DNA from: DASTPP01 sp035762175
Lineage (GTDB): Bacteria > Myxococcota_A > Polyangia > Polyangiales > Polyangiaceae
DNA: 64,000 nucleotides
Direction: 5' to 3'
Assembly (NCBI GenBank): GCA_035762175.1
Contig: DASTPP010000084.1
Coordinates: 1-64,000 of the forward strand
Positions 52,301-62,200 of the stretch are shown in pieces (the stretch's first letter is position 1; each line of letters opens with the position of its first letter). The position numbers were made by a program, and so were the translations under genes. The notes under the pieces are model-generated. The model ran no database searches and was not told the DNA's origin. It worked only from the letters and a program-made list of their open reading frames with translations.

Positions 52301-55300
52301 TCACGCTGGTCTTCTCGGGCGATCAGTACGTCCGCTACAGCGGGCCCTACGACGGCGTCGTCGACGAGGGCTACCCCCTACGCATTACGCGCCTCGCCGA
52401 GGTCGAAGGCGCCTTCGCGCCGCCCGAGCCCTTCCTCGGCGGCGTGCGCGGCGCCTTCCAGGGGCTCGACGGCGACCTGCACTTCTTCACGTCGCCGCCG
52501 CCCGAGCCGCCCGACGCGCCGCCCGCCCCGCAGCTCTACGTCTCGTCGGCCGCGCCCGACGCCCTGACCCCGCCCAAGGCGAAGTGGGGCATCGTCGACA
52601 ACGAGCTCTTCGATCGGAGCTTCGTCAACGCCGCGCTGCTCTCGCCCGAGGGCAAGCTATACCTGTTCAGCGGCGACCAGTACGTCAAATACTCGGGCGC
52701 CGATCGCACCCACATCGACGAGGGGTACCCGAAGAAGATCACCTCGGGCTACGCGGACGAGATCGGCGCGCCCGGCCTCGCCCCGGCGCTCGACGACGGC
52801 GTCGGCGCGGCGCTCGTGATCGGCGACGTGGGCTTCTACTTCGCCGGCGACCGGTACGTCGACACCCGCGAGCCGGGGGCCTCGCGGCCCCTCGTCGACC
52901 GCTGGGGCCTGGTCGAAAACCGCCTGCAGGCGACCCGCACGATCGACGCCGGCCTTCTCGCGCCCAGCGGCAATCTTTATCTCTTCTGCGAGGGGCAGTA
53001 CGTCATCTACTCGGGCCCGGGCCGCGAATACGTCGACGAGACCTACCCCAAGACCATCGCCACCGACCTCGGCCAGCGTTGGCCCGCGGGCGACGGCGAC
53101 TTCCGCGTCGACCTCGACGCCGCCGCCTCGTTCGAGGGCCGTAGCTACCTGTTCAAGGGGTCGAAGCACGTCCGCCTCTCCGGCTTCCGCCTGGAGCAGC
53201 CCGACGCCGGCTACCCGCTCGCCATCGCCGAAAAGTTCGAAGGCCGCCACGACTTCGAGCTCGGCACCCTGCCCGATGTTTGGGACTATCGGCAACTCGT
53301 CGACGACGTCTCGGCGCAGACCTCGACCGTCGTCGAGTACCTCGACGGGCCCCTCGCGAGCCCCGGGGGCGGCGCCCCGGCGGCCCCCGAGGCCGAGCTC
53401 GCGCTGGTGACGCAGTGGCCGACGGACGAGATCGAAGGCCTCTTGCCCCTGCTCTCGATCGATCCGGCGGCGCTCCGCGACAGCCGCACCGTGGCCCACC
53501 TCGCGCGCACCTTCCGCCTGGCCGAGCGCCTCGGCACCACGCCTCTCAAGCTCGAGTCACAGCTCTGGCAGCCCGCCTTCGGCCCGAGCCGCGACAACCC
53601 CGTCGCCGCCGCCGACTTCGCCTACGCCCTCGCCAAGGCCGCGACCGACGCGCGCGAATGGCCGGCCGCCTCGGCCGCGCTCGCCGAGCCCCTCAACGCC
53701 GCCAAGCGCGACGCGCTCGTCGCCTACCTCGTGCACGTCCTCGCCCCCCTCGGCCTGAAGAACGCCGACGATCTCTACGAGTACCTCTTGACCGACGTGC
53801 AGATGAGCCCCTCGGCCTCGACCTCGAAGATCGTCGAGGCGATCAACAGCGTGCAGCTCTACTACCACCGCACGCTCGTCAACCTCGAAGACCGCAGCCC
53901 CCAAGACTTCGTCACCGACCTGAAGTCGTGGTGGCACTGGATGAAAAACTACCGCATCTGGGAGGCCAACCGGAAAGTCTTTCTCTACCCCGAGAATTAC
54001 ATTCGCCCCGAGCTGCGAACCGAGAAGAGCCCCGCCTTCATCGAGCTCGAGCAGAAGCTGCTGCAAGACGAGATCACGCCGGCGGCGGTCGAAGAGGCCT
54101 ACCACCGCTACCTCGAGTCGTTCAACGACATCTCGCGTCTGCGCGTCGTCGGCGGCTACAAGTACAAGAGCGTCAACGAGGACGGCCGCGAGGTCGAAGC
54201 GCTCTTCATGCTCGGCCGCACGCGCACCTCGCCGCCCGTCTACTACTACCGCTTCGGCGAGCTCGACGAGTTCGACCGGGTCGACTGGGCGCCCTGGCAG
54301 AAGGTCGGCGTCACCATCAACGCGCTGCGCGTCGAGCTGGTTCGCGCGTTCAACAAGCTCTTCTTGTTCTGGGTCGAGGCCGAGCCCTTCAACGCGACCG
54401 AGTTTCAGACCTCGGGCGACAAGAAGTACGGCCCCGAGTCGCCGTCGGTCAAGCAGGTCAAGCTGACGGTCAAGTTCTCGTATTACAACTTCAACCACGA
54501 GTGGGTGCCGCCGCAGACGCTGCGGCTCAACCCCGACGACCCCTCCGACCCCGAGCCGATGTCGACGCCGCTGCCGGCGGCCCTCCTCGACCTCGTCCGG
54601 CTGCAGGTGAGCCCGGTCCCGTCGGGCGGCGACGCGACCGACTACATCTCCCTGAAGTTCCACTTTCTCTTCTGGTCGCGGCCCCTCGGCCGGCTCAGCG
54701 CGGCGCTCGATCTCGAGGGCGGGGGCGGGTGGAGCTTCGGCGGTCTATCGCTCAACGACCAGCGCTTTCAGTTCCCGACCGAAACGGGCCTCGACCCCGA
54801 GCAGCTCGGCGCCATCGTGTACTGGGGCTCCGACGTCGAAAACGACGCCGAGCCCTGGCTCTGCTTCGAGGCCAAGGGCGGCAGCTTTTTGCTCCGGCCC
54901 ACCGACACCGACCCCGTCGTGCCCGGGCAGATCTTGGGCCGGGCCTTCCCGACCGTTTCGGCCGCGTTCACGGCCGACGGCGGCGATCTCTTCGTCTTCG
55001 CCCCGCACAACGCGGCCGGCGAGGCGAAGCTAACCTACCACCGCTACGTGGCGGCCGAAGAGACGTGGGCCGACCCGGTCTCCGTCGACGAACCGGCCTG
55101 GCCCTGGGGCCGGCCGACGGGCGTCCTCGCGGCCTTCTCCGACGAGCGCGTTCGAAATGCCCTCGTCGCCGCCGACGGCAGAACCTATTTCGTACTCGAC
55201 GGGCGCCACTTCACGTACCCCGCGAGCGGCTACGCCGCCATCGAGCAGCACTACGCCGACGAGGCGCCCGAGGGCCCGCCCCCCTTCGCCGCGCTCGTCG

Positions 55301-58300
55301 GCGACGGCACCCCGGGGCGCTCGTGGCAGGACGCGACGGCCGACGGCAGCGTGCTCGTGCGCGCCTTCAAGTACGAAAACGACCTGGGCCCCCTGGCCAT
55401 CGTGCTCACCGCCGCCGCCGACGGGTCGCTCGGCTTCACGCCCCTCACCCTCGACCAGCTGCGCCAATTCACGCTCGCCGAAGACGGCACGAGCCCCGTC
55501 GACGGGTGGGACGGCATCGACGCCGTCTTCCACGTCGAGCAGCCCGCGCCGAGCGTCGTCGTCTGCAACCGGCGGCAGCTCCTCATTCTGAGCTGGTCGA
55601 GCAAGGCCTGGTCGAACGGCACCCTGGGCGAGCTGCCCGGCAGCGGGCGCCTCTCGGCCGCCTTCACCGGCGTCGACCACGGCCTTTACCTCATCTGCGA
55701 CGGCAGCTACGCCGTGGCCAACCCGCTCGAGCTCGCCCAGAACCAGCTCTTCTCGCCCCTCGGCGAGCGCTGGGGCCGGCCCTCGCTCTTCTCGTGGCTG
55801 CTCTCGTCGGTCGACGGCGCCGTCATGGGCCCCGCCCCCGGCCGCACCCTCTACCTGTTCAGCAAAGAGCACTGCGTCAGCTACCCGGGCTTCAACCCCG
55901 CGGCCCTCGGCGGGCTCGTGTTCGATGAGAGCACGCTCGTTCCCAACCCCGACGCCGAAGGGCGCCGCGAGCCGCCGAAGACCCCCGCGGTCTGGGGCGG
56001 CACCTTCGACGACGAGCCGGCCGTCGCGACCGTGACCGCGGCCCTCGGGCGCAACGGCGTCGCCTTTCTTTTCGGGGCGAACGAAGACAATCGCGCCTTC
56101 GCGACGCTCTACTCGCGCCTGGCCGGGCCCCCCTTCTCGCCCGCCCTTGGCACGCCCATGCCGCTGCCCGGCAACTGGGAGCCCCCCCCGACCGACTTCT
56201 ACGCGCGAATGCTCTCGCCCGGCCGGCGCTTCAAGATCACCCGGCTGACCAGCCAGACGACCGAGCAGTTCGGCCGGCGCCTCTTCGCCGGCGGCGTGCG
56301 AAAGCTGCTCTCGCTCGAGACGCAGCAGCTCGAAGAGTGGCCGCGCTTCGTCGGCGCGTCGGGCGGCGGGCAGGGCGCCGGCCCGAACGAGATCGCCGTC
56401 AACACCGCCTCCGTCGACGACTACCCGGGCAAGGGCGACCCGCCCGGCCTCGACTTCGAAAGCTCGAACGGGTTCTACTACCGGGAGATCTTCTTTCACA
56501 TACCCTTCTTGATCGCGCAGGCGCTCAAGCGGGCCCAGCGCTTCGAAGACGCGAAGGCCTGGTACGAGTACGTCTTCGACCCGACCAAGAAAGAAGACGA
56601 CACCCTCTTCTGGCGCTTCGCCCCCTTCCTCGAGCCGCCGGCCGTCCCGGCGCCCGACGGCCCCCTCGCCCGCCAGATCGACGCGTACCGCGACGACCCC
56701 TTCGACCCGCACCAGCTCGCCGAGATGCGACCGATCGCCTACCGCAAGGCGTTCGTGATGAGCTACATCGACAACCTGCTCGAGTGGGGCGACATGCTCT
56801 TCCGGCGGTATACGCGCGAGAGCATCGGCGAGGCCACCATGCTCTACGTGCTGGCGGCCGACCTGCTCGGCAAGAAGCCCGAAGAGGTCGGCAAGCGCCG
56901 GCTCGACCCGCCCTACGCGCTCTCGTACGACGAAATTCGTGACCGGCGAACGACCGAGCTGACCGACGAAATTCTCAAGCTCGAGAACGGCGTGCCGCCC
57001 GCGCCGCCCGGCACGCCGATCGCCACGCCGAACGACAGCATCTTCAACCCGTACTTTTACATCCCCGAGAACGAACAGTTCATCGACTACTGGGGGCGCC
57101 TCGGCGACCGCCTGTTCAAGATCCGCCACGGGCTGAACATCGAGGGCGTCAAGCAGGCCCTCGCCCTCTTCGCGCCGCCGGTCGACGTCATGGCGCTCGT
57201 GCAGGCCTTCGCCGCCGGCGGCGGGGTCGCGCCGGCCCTCTCCGACTACGACACGCCCGTACCGCACTACCGCTTCGCCTTCTTGCTGGCCAAGGCGCGC
57301 GAGCTCGCGGGCCGCGTCAGCCAGCTCGGCGGCGCCCTGCTCTCGGCGCTCGAGAAGAAGGACGCCGAGGCGCTCACCCTGCTCCGCAACACGCAAGAGC
57401 ACGACATTCTCGAGCTCACCCTCGAGATCAAGCGCCAGCAGCTCGACGGCGCCCGGCAGTCGCTCGCCGCCCTGCAAGAAGGCCTCAAGAACGCCGAGAC
57501 ACGCCGGTCGCACTACCAGAAGCTGGTCGACGAGGGCCTGTCTTCGTACGAAAAAGACCAGGTCGAGCTCATGGGCGTGGCGCAGGTCTTCGCGCAGGTG
57601 TCGAACGCCCTGGGCCTCGTCTCGTCGGTCACCTACCCCGTGCCGCAGGTGGGCTCGCCCTTCGCCATCACCTTCGGCGGCCTGCAAATCGGCAACAGCA
57701 TGAGCGCGCTCTCGCAGGCCTTCCGGGCGGTGTCCGAGGGGTTCAACTTCGGCAGCTCGCTCGCCGCGACGCTCGGCGGCTGGGACCGCCGCCGCCAAGA
57801 CTGGGAGCTGCAGCTCGCGCTGGCGAGCGGCGACGTCGCGCAGGTCGGCCGCCAGATCAAGGGCGCCGAGATTCAGGTCGAGATCGCGCGCCAGGAGGTG
57901 CAGGTGCAGCGCCGCCAGATCAAGCACAACGAGTCGGTCGAGACCTTCATGCGGTCGAAGTTCACGAGCCAGCAACTTTACCAGTGGATGGTCGACCGCC
58001 TCTCGTCGGTTTACTTTCAGACCTACCAGCTCGCCCTCGACTACGCGAAGTCGGCCCAGCGGGCGCTGCAGTTCGAGCTCGGGCTGCCCGAGGGCGATGC
58101 CCGCCTCGTCGGCGTGCACTACTGGGACAGCCTGCGCAAGGGCCTGCTCGCGGGCGAGCAGCTGCAGCTCGACCTCGATCGGCTCGAGAAGGTCAGCTGC
58201 GACAGGAACCGCCGCCGCCTCGAGATCACCAAGCACGTCTCGCTGCTGCAGCTCGACCCGCTCGCCCTGCTCAAGCTCAAAGAGAAGGGCAGCTGCGAGT

Positions 58301-59217
58301 TCGAGCTGGCCGAAGAGCTCTTCGACGCCGACTTCCCCGGGCATTATTGCCGCCAGATCAAGACGGTCTCGGTCTCGCTGCCGGCCGTGGTCGGCCCCTA
58401 CGACAGCGTCAACGCCACGCTCACCCAGCTCGGCCACCGCACGCTGCTCGCCCCCGACAAGAAGGCCCTGACCTACCTGCTGAAGGGCCCTTCGGGCGGC
58501 ACGGGCAACGGGCAAGGCGTCGAGGCCCCGCCGGCGTCGGTCTTGCGCGTCGACTGGCGGCCGAACCAGCAGGTGGCCCTCTCGCGGGGCGTCAACGACA
58601 GCGGCCTCTTTCAGCTCAACTACCAAGACGAGCGCTACCTGCCCTTCGAGGGCACGGGCGCCGTCTCGACCTTCCGCCTCGAGATCAACGGCGTCGACGG
58701 CCGCGCCCGCCGCGAGGCGCTCGGCGACGTCATTGTCACGCTCCAGTATACCGCGCTCCCGGGCGGTGACGCCTTCGCCGAGACGGTCAAGGGCGCGATC
58801 GGCGGCAAGGCGAGGGCGCGGGCCTGCCTTTTGAACCTCGCCTACGACTTCCCCGCCGAGTGGCAGGCCTTCTTGAACGATCCGTCGAAGGGCATGCGCT
58901 TCGCGGTCGAGCGCCTGCGCCTGCCCGGCGCGTCCGAGAAGAAGGTGACCGGGGTTTACCTCCGGTACGAGCTCGCCGAGCACCCGCTCGACGACGTCAG
59001 CCGCCAGCCGATCGCGCTGAACGGCGTCACGCTCAAGCCGAACTCGGCCAAGAGCGGCCTCAACCTGCCGCTCGTCGAGAAGGGCCAAGACCCGACGCAA
59101 GACAAGCTCCGGTGGCACCTCGCCCCGCTCGGCGCCGGCAACGCGAAGAAGCTCACTCGAGACAACCTCAAGAACATCGCCCTCGTCGTCACCTACGCGG
59201 CCAAGCCGTCGTTCTGA
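46315..59217 (+). CDS. Giant Tc-toxin A component (TcA) with hemopexin-repeat insertions
   Basis: The 4300-residue protein is almost twice the usual TcA length (about 2500). The N-terminus has the TcA signature SVLSPAAYLVDLLQL (about residue 65) without the usual upstream Cys pair. The helical shell (80-970) includes two tandem winged-helix-like modules (about 690-770 and 780-860). A first hemopexin-like block (about 980-2300) has about 23 repeats of the form RVDAAFxxxxGxxYLFSGDQ followed by YxRYSG and VDEGYP. The neuraminidase-like TcA region (2420-2630) has LYEYLLTDVQMSP and KNYRIWEANRKVFLYPENYI. A second hemopexin-like set lies at about 2870-3270. The C-terminus has REIFFHIPFLIAQALKRAQ, the pore-forming helices (3650-3880) and the TcB-binding domain. 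It would form the pentameric pore that delivers toxin. Confidence 0.93.
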   Translation: MTIEGPKATETLSTLGFDEAAPPASARPLTTTTPAAAITTAGAALPSFTDLFGPMDKAEGLEARSVLSPAAYLVDLLQLKDSASPGANDYHERRPDVGEIPLDGKSTFGELPHLELANGVMAAKVVSSVTPPETPAEALHRKLSARIFPSPLPFVEAHERLKRYLERLGVDAGEIYRAYREQVDGHEAARLRLGLSAEEFDLFSTAHDGEAQLEKLWGVDPDPDGPPPPPAPIDWSNLEFVKQRLGLSLKELKRLVAQDLSDDEVRKEVGNAAETFFINQGKNYLVIDEATKKIRLNGGGAPPTPQHLDRMMRFVRLARRLQLDFVDLDWLLQSTRAKPLDPQDPSSLEIALDADALQSVAIALGIGADYELPVDEVCALWVAPKGHGRGDGQAPNDLFDRLFNNGFDRPLDAFVLAIAKLPETALGKLDDRLQASAGLSGADYTFLKAALAARGLPPPAKPPALVYGDVARYFSVFYRFAALARALSLGVRELVTLVDLLDAQRKTAAHFDLAVPVPFPGAALPPAPPPDRPVLGALLAPSSPPRSALGPLQKLLRVEAWLDRRGLSVRQLAFLCVEDDPASRERLDDGTPIDEVATDDEIEAALADLSQSLGDTMLTPPAMQTGSLTPEGARLVFDALRRARVLATFDDDGRALLRVQPSEAELAAAMQRGIEERLEVQPGDFRALGIADPAPLFSLLVDHGYLDKVEEARGDSIETRYSIAAGLDGFFATPANAAKFTMPNFQEHGEAVFAAIAQKVDAPSLAVADFEGVEVDASNVPALFEVLRGLGHLEPVEGSSQPRYRVAASARDFFLDPANAPKLALPNFAAAFAPLAARAEAFRRARENRPAEAKEVADRLSALAELQAGTWQRNLAGLLGVPTDLAELAFAFSFGTPDESATQTFATLALPLFEAKRVSPSAPALSDAYLRSRFLRLRQLALLLRKAGLSADEARVFLKNQQAHRRLPEALKPPEGFFGPEAKVDALARLPGGDFLLVSGQRYATFSRSDYRLLESGPLADLLQAYGFPEPFRARALADGVDCAFNDRDADDESDGLVLHVCAGDQYVTVSGDQAGPAKPVTDFGRVRNNVQENAHIDAAVEDDKGRLFLFSGDQYYRYTDPTRLLAGEAVVDETYPRSIRTWFEGEGLTPLPSLMRAGVDAAFRDADGSYYFFSGNHFAHSSDPYQIAKIRPSWGLVLNHVFDDDRVDAAFVFGDGTYLVRRDQVIRYTGGADGFVDESYPVSFGNLPEADARLRVLRRFPGGVRATLAGADGALYAFEGGLFAGSAEPDLKRPIREHWGLVRNHFVEAQRVDAAFYHEGVTYLFSGDQYIRYSGPDYTYVDESYPWRVRPNWNQREGVGLLPDALPEPVSAVAVGSSGDVYFFGGNQFAGPDGALGEVKDHWARVRNNIEALGRVDGAMLGGDGRLFLFSGDQFYRYTSPGQEHVDEGYPLRLAGHWALEGPGFALPAAFEAGLTEALRAPDGKLFFFSGQHYARVDAPGPTRPVAQDWALVRNWIATNSRVEAAFVDPQGTTYLFGGDQFVRYSSAPYESVDEGYPLATSNRWGNLPDEFRAGIDAALSFTVNGAQRLYLFRGRKYVRYTGGNYTQIDAGYPKDIEHGDDVEGAWFRGFAVNNPNGNAPPHDVLIVVEAIYVDTFQSKPRICLFYNYPGAQQWKREYRADGPGGSYRWSSPQKVEGLTEYLPFTRIETAFVAPDGTLHLFSGDKCASRPPQGGPLTTPVPTRERFARVFNQFTDLGRVDAALSLPDGRTYLFCAKQFTRYSGALRPGEADFYADEGYPKTVATTWGAEGLPAALPPEFGPEGHALFRDAAGAIHLFKGQTYVRTGGPAAGEPVAARWGRVDNRFRQLGRVDAAYRAENGKLYLFCGDQFTRYGGDLRPGAPDFYGDEGYPRRIATRWPGEGLDLTLPPTFEALGYAILRDTTDTYVFAGPSFTSRASPEPRPLVEHWAKVRNELQAHNRVDAGFVLGQGPNAVTLVFSGDQYVRYSGPYDGVVDEGYPLRITRLAEVEGAFAPPEPFLGGVRGAFQGLDGDLHFFTSPPPEPPDAPPAPQLYVSSAAPDALTPPKAKWGIVDNELFDRSFVNAALLSPEGKLYLFSGDQYVKYSGADRTHIDEGYPKKITSGYADEIGAPGLAPALDDGVGAALVIGDVGFYFAGDRYVDTREPGASRPLVDRWGLVENRLQATRTIDAGLLAPSGNLYLFCEGQYVIYSGPGREYVDETYPKTIATDLGQRWPAGDGDFRVDLDAAASFEGRSYLFKGSKHVRLSGFRLEQPDAGYPLAIAEKFEGRHDFELGTLPDVWDYRQLVDDVSAQTSTVVEYLDGPLASPGGGAPAAPEAELALVTQWPTDEIEGLLPLLSIDPAALRDSRTVAHLARTFRLAERLGTTPLKLESQLWQPAFGPSRDNPVAAADFAYALAKAATDAREWPAASAALAEPLNAAKRDALVAYLVHVLAPLGLKNADDLYEYLLTDVQMSPSASTSKIVEAINSVQLYYHRTLVNLEDRSPQDFVTDLKSWWHWMKNYRIWEANRKVFLYPENYIRPELRTEKSPAFIELEQKLLQDEITPAAVEEAYHRYLESFNDISRLRVVGGYKYKSVNEDGREVEALFMLGRTRTSPPVYYYRFGELDEFDRVDWAPWQKVGVTINALRVELVRAFNKLFLFWVEAEPFNATEFQTSGDKKYGPESPSVKQVKLTVKFSYYNFNHEWVPPQTLRLNPDDPSDPEPMSTPLPAALLDLVRLQVSPVPSGGDATDYISLKFHFLFWSRPLGRLSAALDLEGGGGWSFGGLSLNDQRFQFPTETGLDPEQLGAIVYWGSDVENDAEPWLCFEAKGGSFLLRPTDTDPVVPGQILGRAFPTVSAAFTADGGDLFVFAPHNAAGEAKLTYHRYVAAEETWADPVSVDEPAWPWGRPTGVLAAFSDERVRNALVAADGRTYFVLDGRHFTYPASGYAAIEQHYADEAPEGPPPFAALVGDGTPGRSWQDATADGSVLVRAFKYENDLGPLAIVLTAAADGSLGFTPLTLDQLRQFTLAEDGTSPVDGWDGIDAVFHVEQPAPSVVVCNRRQLLILSWSSKAWSNGTLGELPGSGRLSAAFTGVDHGLYLICDGSYAVANPLELAQNQLFSPLGERWGRPSLFSWLLSSVDGAVMGPAPGRTLYLFSKEHCVSYPGFNPAALGGLVFDESTLVPNPDAEGRREPPKTPAVWGGTFDDEPAVATVTAALGRNGVAFLFGANEDNRAFATLYSRLAGPPFSPALGTPMPLPGNWEPPPTDFYARMLSPGRRFKITRLTSQTTEQFGRRLFAGGVRKLLSLETQQLEEWPRFVGASGGGQGAGPNEIAVNTASVDDYPGKGDPPGLDFESSNGFYYREIFFHIPFLIAQALKRAQRFEDAKAWYEYVFDPTKKEDDTLFWRFAPFLEPPAVPAPDGPLARQIDAYRDDPFDPHQLAEMRPIAYRKAFVMSYIDNLLEWGDMLFRRYTRESIGEATMLYVLAADLLGKKPEEVGKRRLDPPYALSYDEIRDRRTTELTDEILKLENGVPPAPPGTPIATPNDSIFNPYFYIPENEQFIDYWGRLGDRLFKIRHGLNIEGVKQALALFAPPVDVMALVQAFAAGGGVAPALSDYDTPVPHYRFAFLLAKARELAGRVSQLGGALLSALEKKDAEALTLLRNTQEHDILELTLEIKRQQLDGARQSLAALQEGLKNAETRRSHYQKLVDEGLSSYEKDQVELMGVAQVFAQVSNALGLVSSVTYPVPQVGSPFAITFGGLQIGNSMSALSQAFRAVSEGFNFGSSLAATLGGWDRRRQDWELQLALASGDVAQVGRQIKGAEIQVEIARQEVQVQRRQIKHNESVETFMRSKFTSQQLYQWMVDRLSSVYFQTYQLALDYAKSAQRALQFELGLPEGDARLVGVHYWDSLRKGLLAGEQLQLDLDRLEKVSCDRNRRRLEITKHVSLLQLDPLALLKLKEKGSCEFELAEELFDADFPGHYCRQIKTVSVSLPAVVGPYDSVNATLTQLGHRTLLAPDKKALTYLLKGPSGGTGNGQGVEAPPASVLRVDWRPNQQVALSRGVNDSGLFQLNYQDERYLPFEGTGAVSTFRLEINGVDGRARREALGDVIVTLQYTALPGGDAFAETVKGAIGGKARARACLLNLAYDFPAEWQAFLNDPSKGMRFAVERLRLPGASEKKVTGVYLRYELAEHPLDDVSRQPIALNGVTLKPNSAKSGLNLPLVEKGQDPTQDKLRWHLAPLGAGNAKKLTRDNLKNIALVVTYAAKPSF

Positions 59218-59235
59218 GAGCTCCGAGGCGCCCCC

Positions 59236-62200
59236 ATGCAAGACCGGAACGACAGCCCGCCGCCGCGGCCTCGGCCCCCCGCCTCCCCCGCCTCCGGCCG
59301 CAGCGAGCCGGGGGCCACCCCGAAGGGCGAAGGCGCCGGCCCCCGGGGGGCCGAGGGGGCCCCCTCGACCGCGCCCGCCGGCTCGGCCGGCTCGCTTCTG
59401 CCCAGCATCGCCCTGCCCAAGGGCGGCGGCGCCCTGCGAGGCATCGGCGAGACGTTCTCGACCAACCCCGCCACGGGCACCGGCTCGCTCCGCGTGCCGC
59501 TCGCCACCTCGCCCGGCCGCGCGGGCTTCGAGCTGGGGCTCTCGCTCGGCTACGACTCGGGCGCCGGCAACGGGCCCTTCGGCCTCGGCTGGCAGCTCTC
59601 GACGCCGGCGGTCACCCGCAAGACCGACAAGGGCCTGCCCCGCTACGTCGATGGTGACGAGGGCGCGCCCGACACCTTCGTGCTCTCGGGCGCCGAAGAT
59701 CTCGTGCCCGTGCGCCTCAAGAGCGGCTCGGGCACCGCCCTCGACACCGTCGAACGGGGCGACTACCGCGTGCAGCGCTACCGCCCCCGCACCGAGGGCC
59801 TCTTCGCCCGCATCGAGCGCTGGGTGCACCGCACGACGGGCGATACGCACTGGCGCGCCCTCACGCGCGACAACGTGCTCAACGTCTACGGCCGCAGCCC
59901 CGAAGCCCGCGTCGCCGACCCCGAGCACCCGGGCCGGGTCTTCTCGTGGCTGCTCGAAGAGACCCGCGACGACAAGGGCAACGTCGCCCGCTACACCTAC
60001 AAGGCCGAAGACGGCGCGGGCGTCGCCCCGACAAAGCTGAGTGAGTCGAGCCGCTTCGAGACGGGCCCGGGCGGCACGCCCGCGTTTCGGGCGAGCGCCC
60101 AGCGTTACCTCAAGCGCATTCAGTACGGTAACCGCACGCCCCTGCCCGACCGCGAGGCCCCGGCGCCGGCGAACGAAGCCGACTGGCTTTTCGAGGTGGT
60201 CTTCGACTACGGCGAGCACGACGACGCGGCGCCGACCCCGGCCGAGGCAAAGCCCTGGGCCCTTCGCCAAGACCCCTTCTCGAGCTACCGCGCCACCTTC
60301 GAGGTGCGCACCTACCGCCTCTGCCGGCGCGTGCTCATGTTTCACCGCTTCGCCGAGCTCGGCCCGACGCCCTGCCTCGTGCGCTCGACCGACTTCGACT
60401 ACGAAGCGGGCCCCGTCGTCAGCTACCTGCGGGCGGTCACGCAGGCGGGCTACCAGCGCGCCCCGGGCTCGAGCGCCTACGAGCGGGCCACGCTACCGCC
60501 CCTCGAGCTCGGCTACGCCAAGCCCGCCGTCCATGAGACGCTCCGCACGCTCGACGCGGAGAGCCTGCGGGGCCTGCCGGGCGGGGTCGAAGGGGCTGGC
60601 GCGCAGTGGGTCGATCTCGACGGCGAGGGCATCGCGGGCGCGCTCATCTCGACCGAGCGAGCCTGGTTCTACAAGGCCAACCTGGGCGAGGGGCGCCTCG
60701 GCCCGCCCGCCCTCCTGCGCTCGCTGCCTTCGCCCGCCGAGCTCGGCGGCGGCGCGCAGCAGCTCACCGATCTGGGCGGCGACGGCAACCTCGATCTCGT
60801 TCAGTACACGCCCCCGCTCTCGGGCTACTTCGAGCGCACGCCCGAGGGAGGCTGGGCGCCCTTCCTGGCGCTGCCCAACCTGCCAAGTATCGACTGGGGC
60901 GACCCCAACCTACGCTTTCTCGATCTCGACGGCGACGGCCTGCCCGACCTGCTCCTCACCGAGCGCGACGCCTTCGTCTGGTGCCGCTCGCGGGGCAAAG
61001 AGGGCTTCGAGCCCCCCGTCGTCATCGCCCAGGGGCGCGACGAGCAAAAGGGACCCTCGCTCGTCTTCGCCGACGGCAGCGAGACCATTCAGCTCGCCGA
61101 CATGAGCGGCGACGGCCTGGTCGACCTCGTGCGCGTGCGTCACGGCGAGGTCTGCTACTGGCCGAACCTCGGCCACGGCCGCTTCGGCCCCAAGGTGACG
61201 CTCGATCTCGCCGAGCCCTTCGATCGCCACGACCGCTTCGACCCGAAGCGCGTACGCTTCGCCGATCTCGACGGCTCGGGCCCGAGCGACATCGTCTACC
61301 TCGGCCGCGAGGGCGTGCGCCTCTACGTCAACCAGGCCGGCAACGCCTACTCGGCGCCGCACCGTCTCGCCTCACTACCGCCCATCGACCCGCTCTCGAG
61401 CCTGGGCGTCACCGACCTGCTCGGCCAGGGCACCGCCTGCCTGGTCTGGTCGTCGCCCCTGCCCGGCCGCCAGGCGAACCCCATCGCCTACGTCGACCTG
61501 ATGGGCGGCAAGAAGCCGCACCTGCTCGAGTCGGTCGTCAACAACCTCGGCGCCGAGACCCGCCTCGCCTACGCGCCCTCGACCAAGTTCTATTTGCAAG
61601 ACAAGGCCGCAGGCCGTCCCTGGCTGACGCGCCTCGCCTTCCCCGTGCAGGTGCTCGAGCGCGTCGAGCGCGTCGACCACATCGCCCGCTCGCGACTGGT
61701 CACCCGCTTCGCCTACCACCATGGCTACTTCGACGGCCACGAGCGCGAGTTTCGCGGCTTCGCCCGCGTCGACCAGTGGGACGCCGAGTCATTCGGCGGC
61801 GAGAAGGGCAAAGGCCTCTTCCCCGAGCTGCCCTACGACGTCGACCCCGACGACGACGCGCTCAACCTGCCGCCCGTGCGCACGGTCACCTGGTTTCATA
61901 CCGGCGCCTGGCTCGAACGAGAGCGCCTCGAGCTCGCCCTCACGAGCGAGTATTACGCCGCCGACCCCCACGCCCCGCTCTTGCCCGACACGACGCTGCC
62001 GGCCGGGCTCTCGGCGCGCGAAGAGCGCGAGGCCGCCCGCGCGCTGCGGGGCCAGATTCTACGGCAAGAGATCTACGCCGAAGATGGCACGCCCGAGGCC
62101 GCCCACCCCTACACGGTCTCCGAGCGCGACTACGAAGTACGCCTGCTGCAGGCGGCCGAGGGCGGCGCAAACGCCGTCTTCTTCGTTCACCCCCGGCACA

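Noticed and set aside
55030..60345. Very long minus-strand frame opposite the TcA and TcB genes
   Set aside because: It is antisense to two recognised toxin genes and matches no domain.
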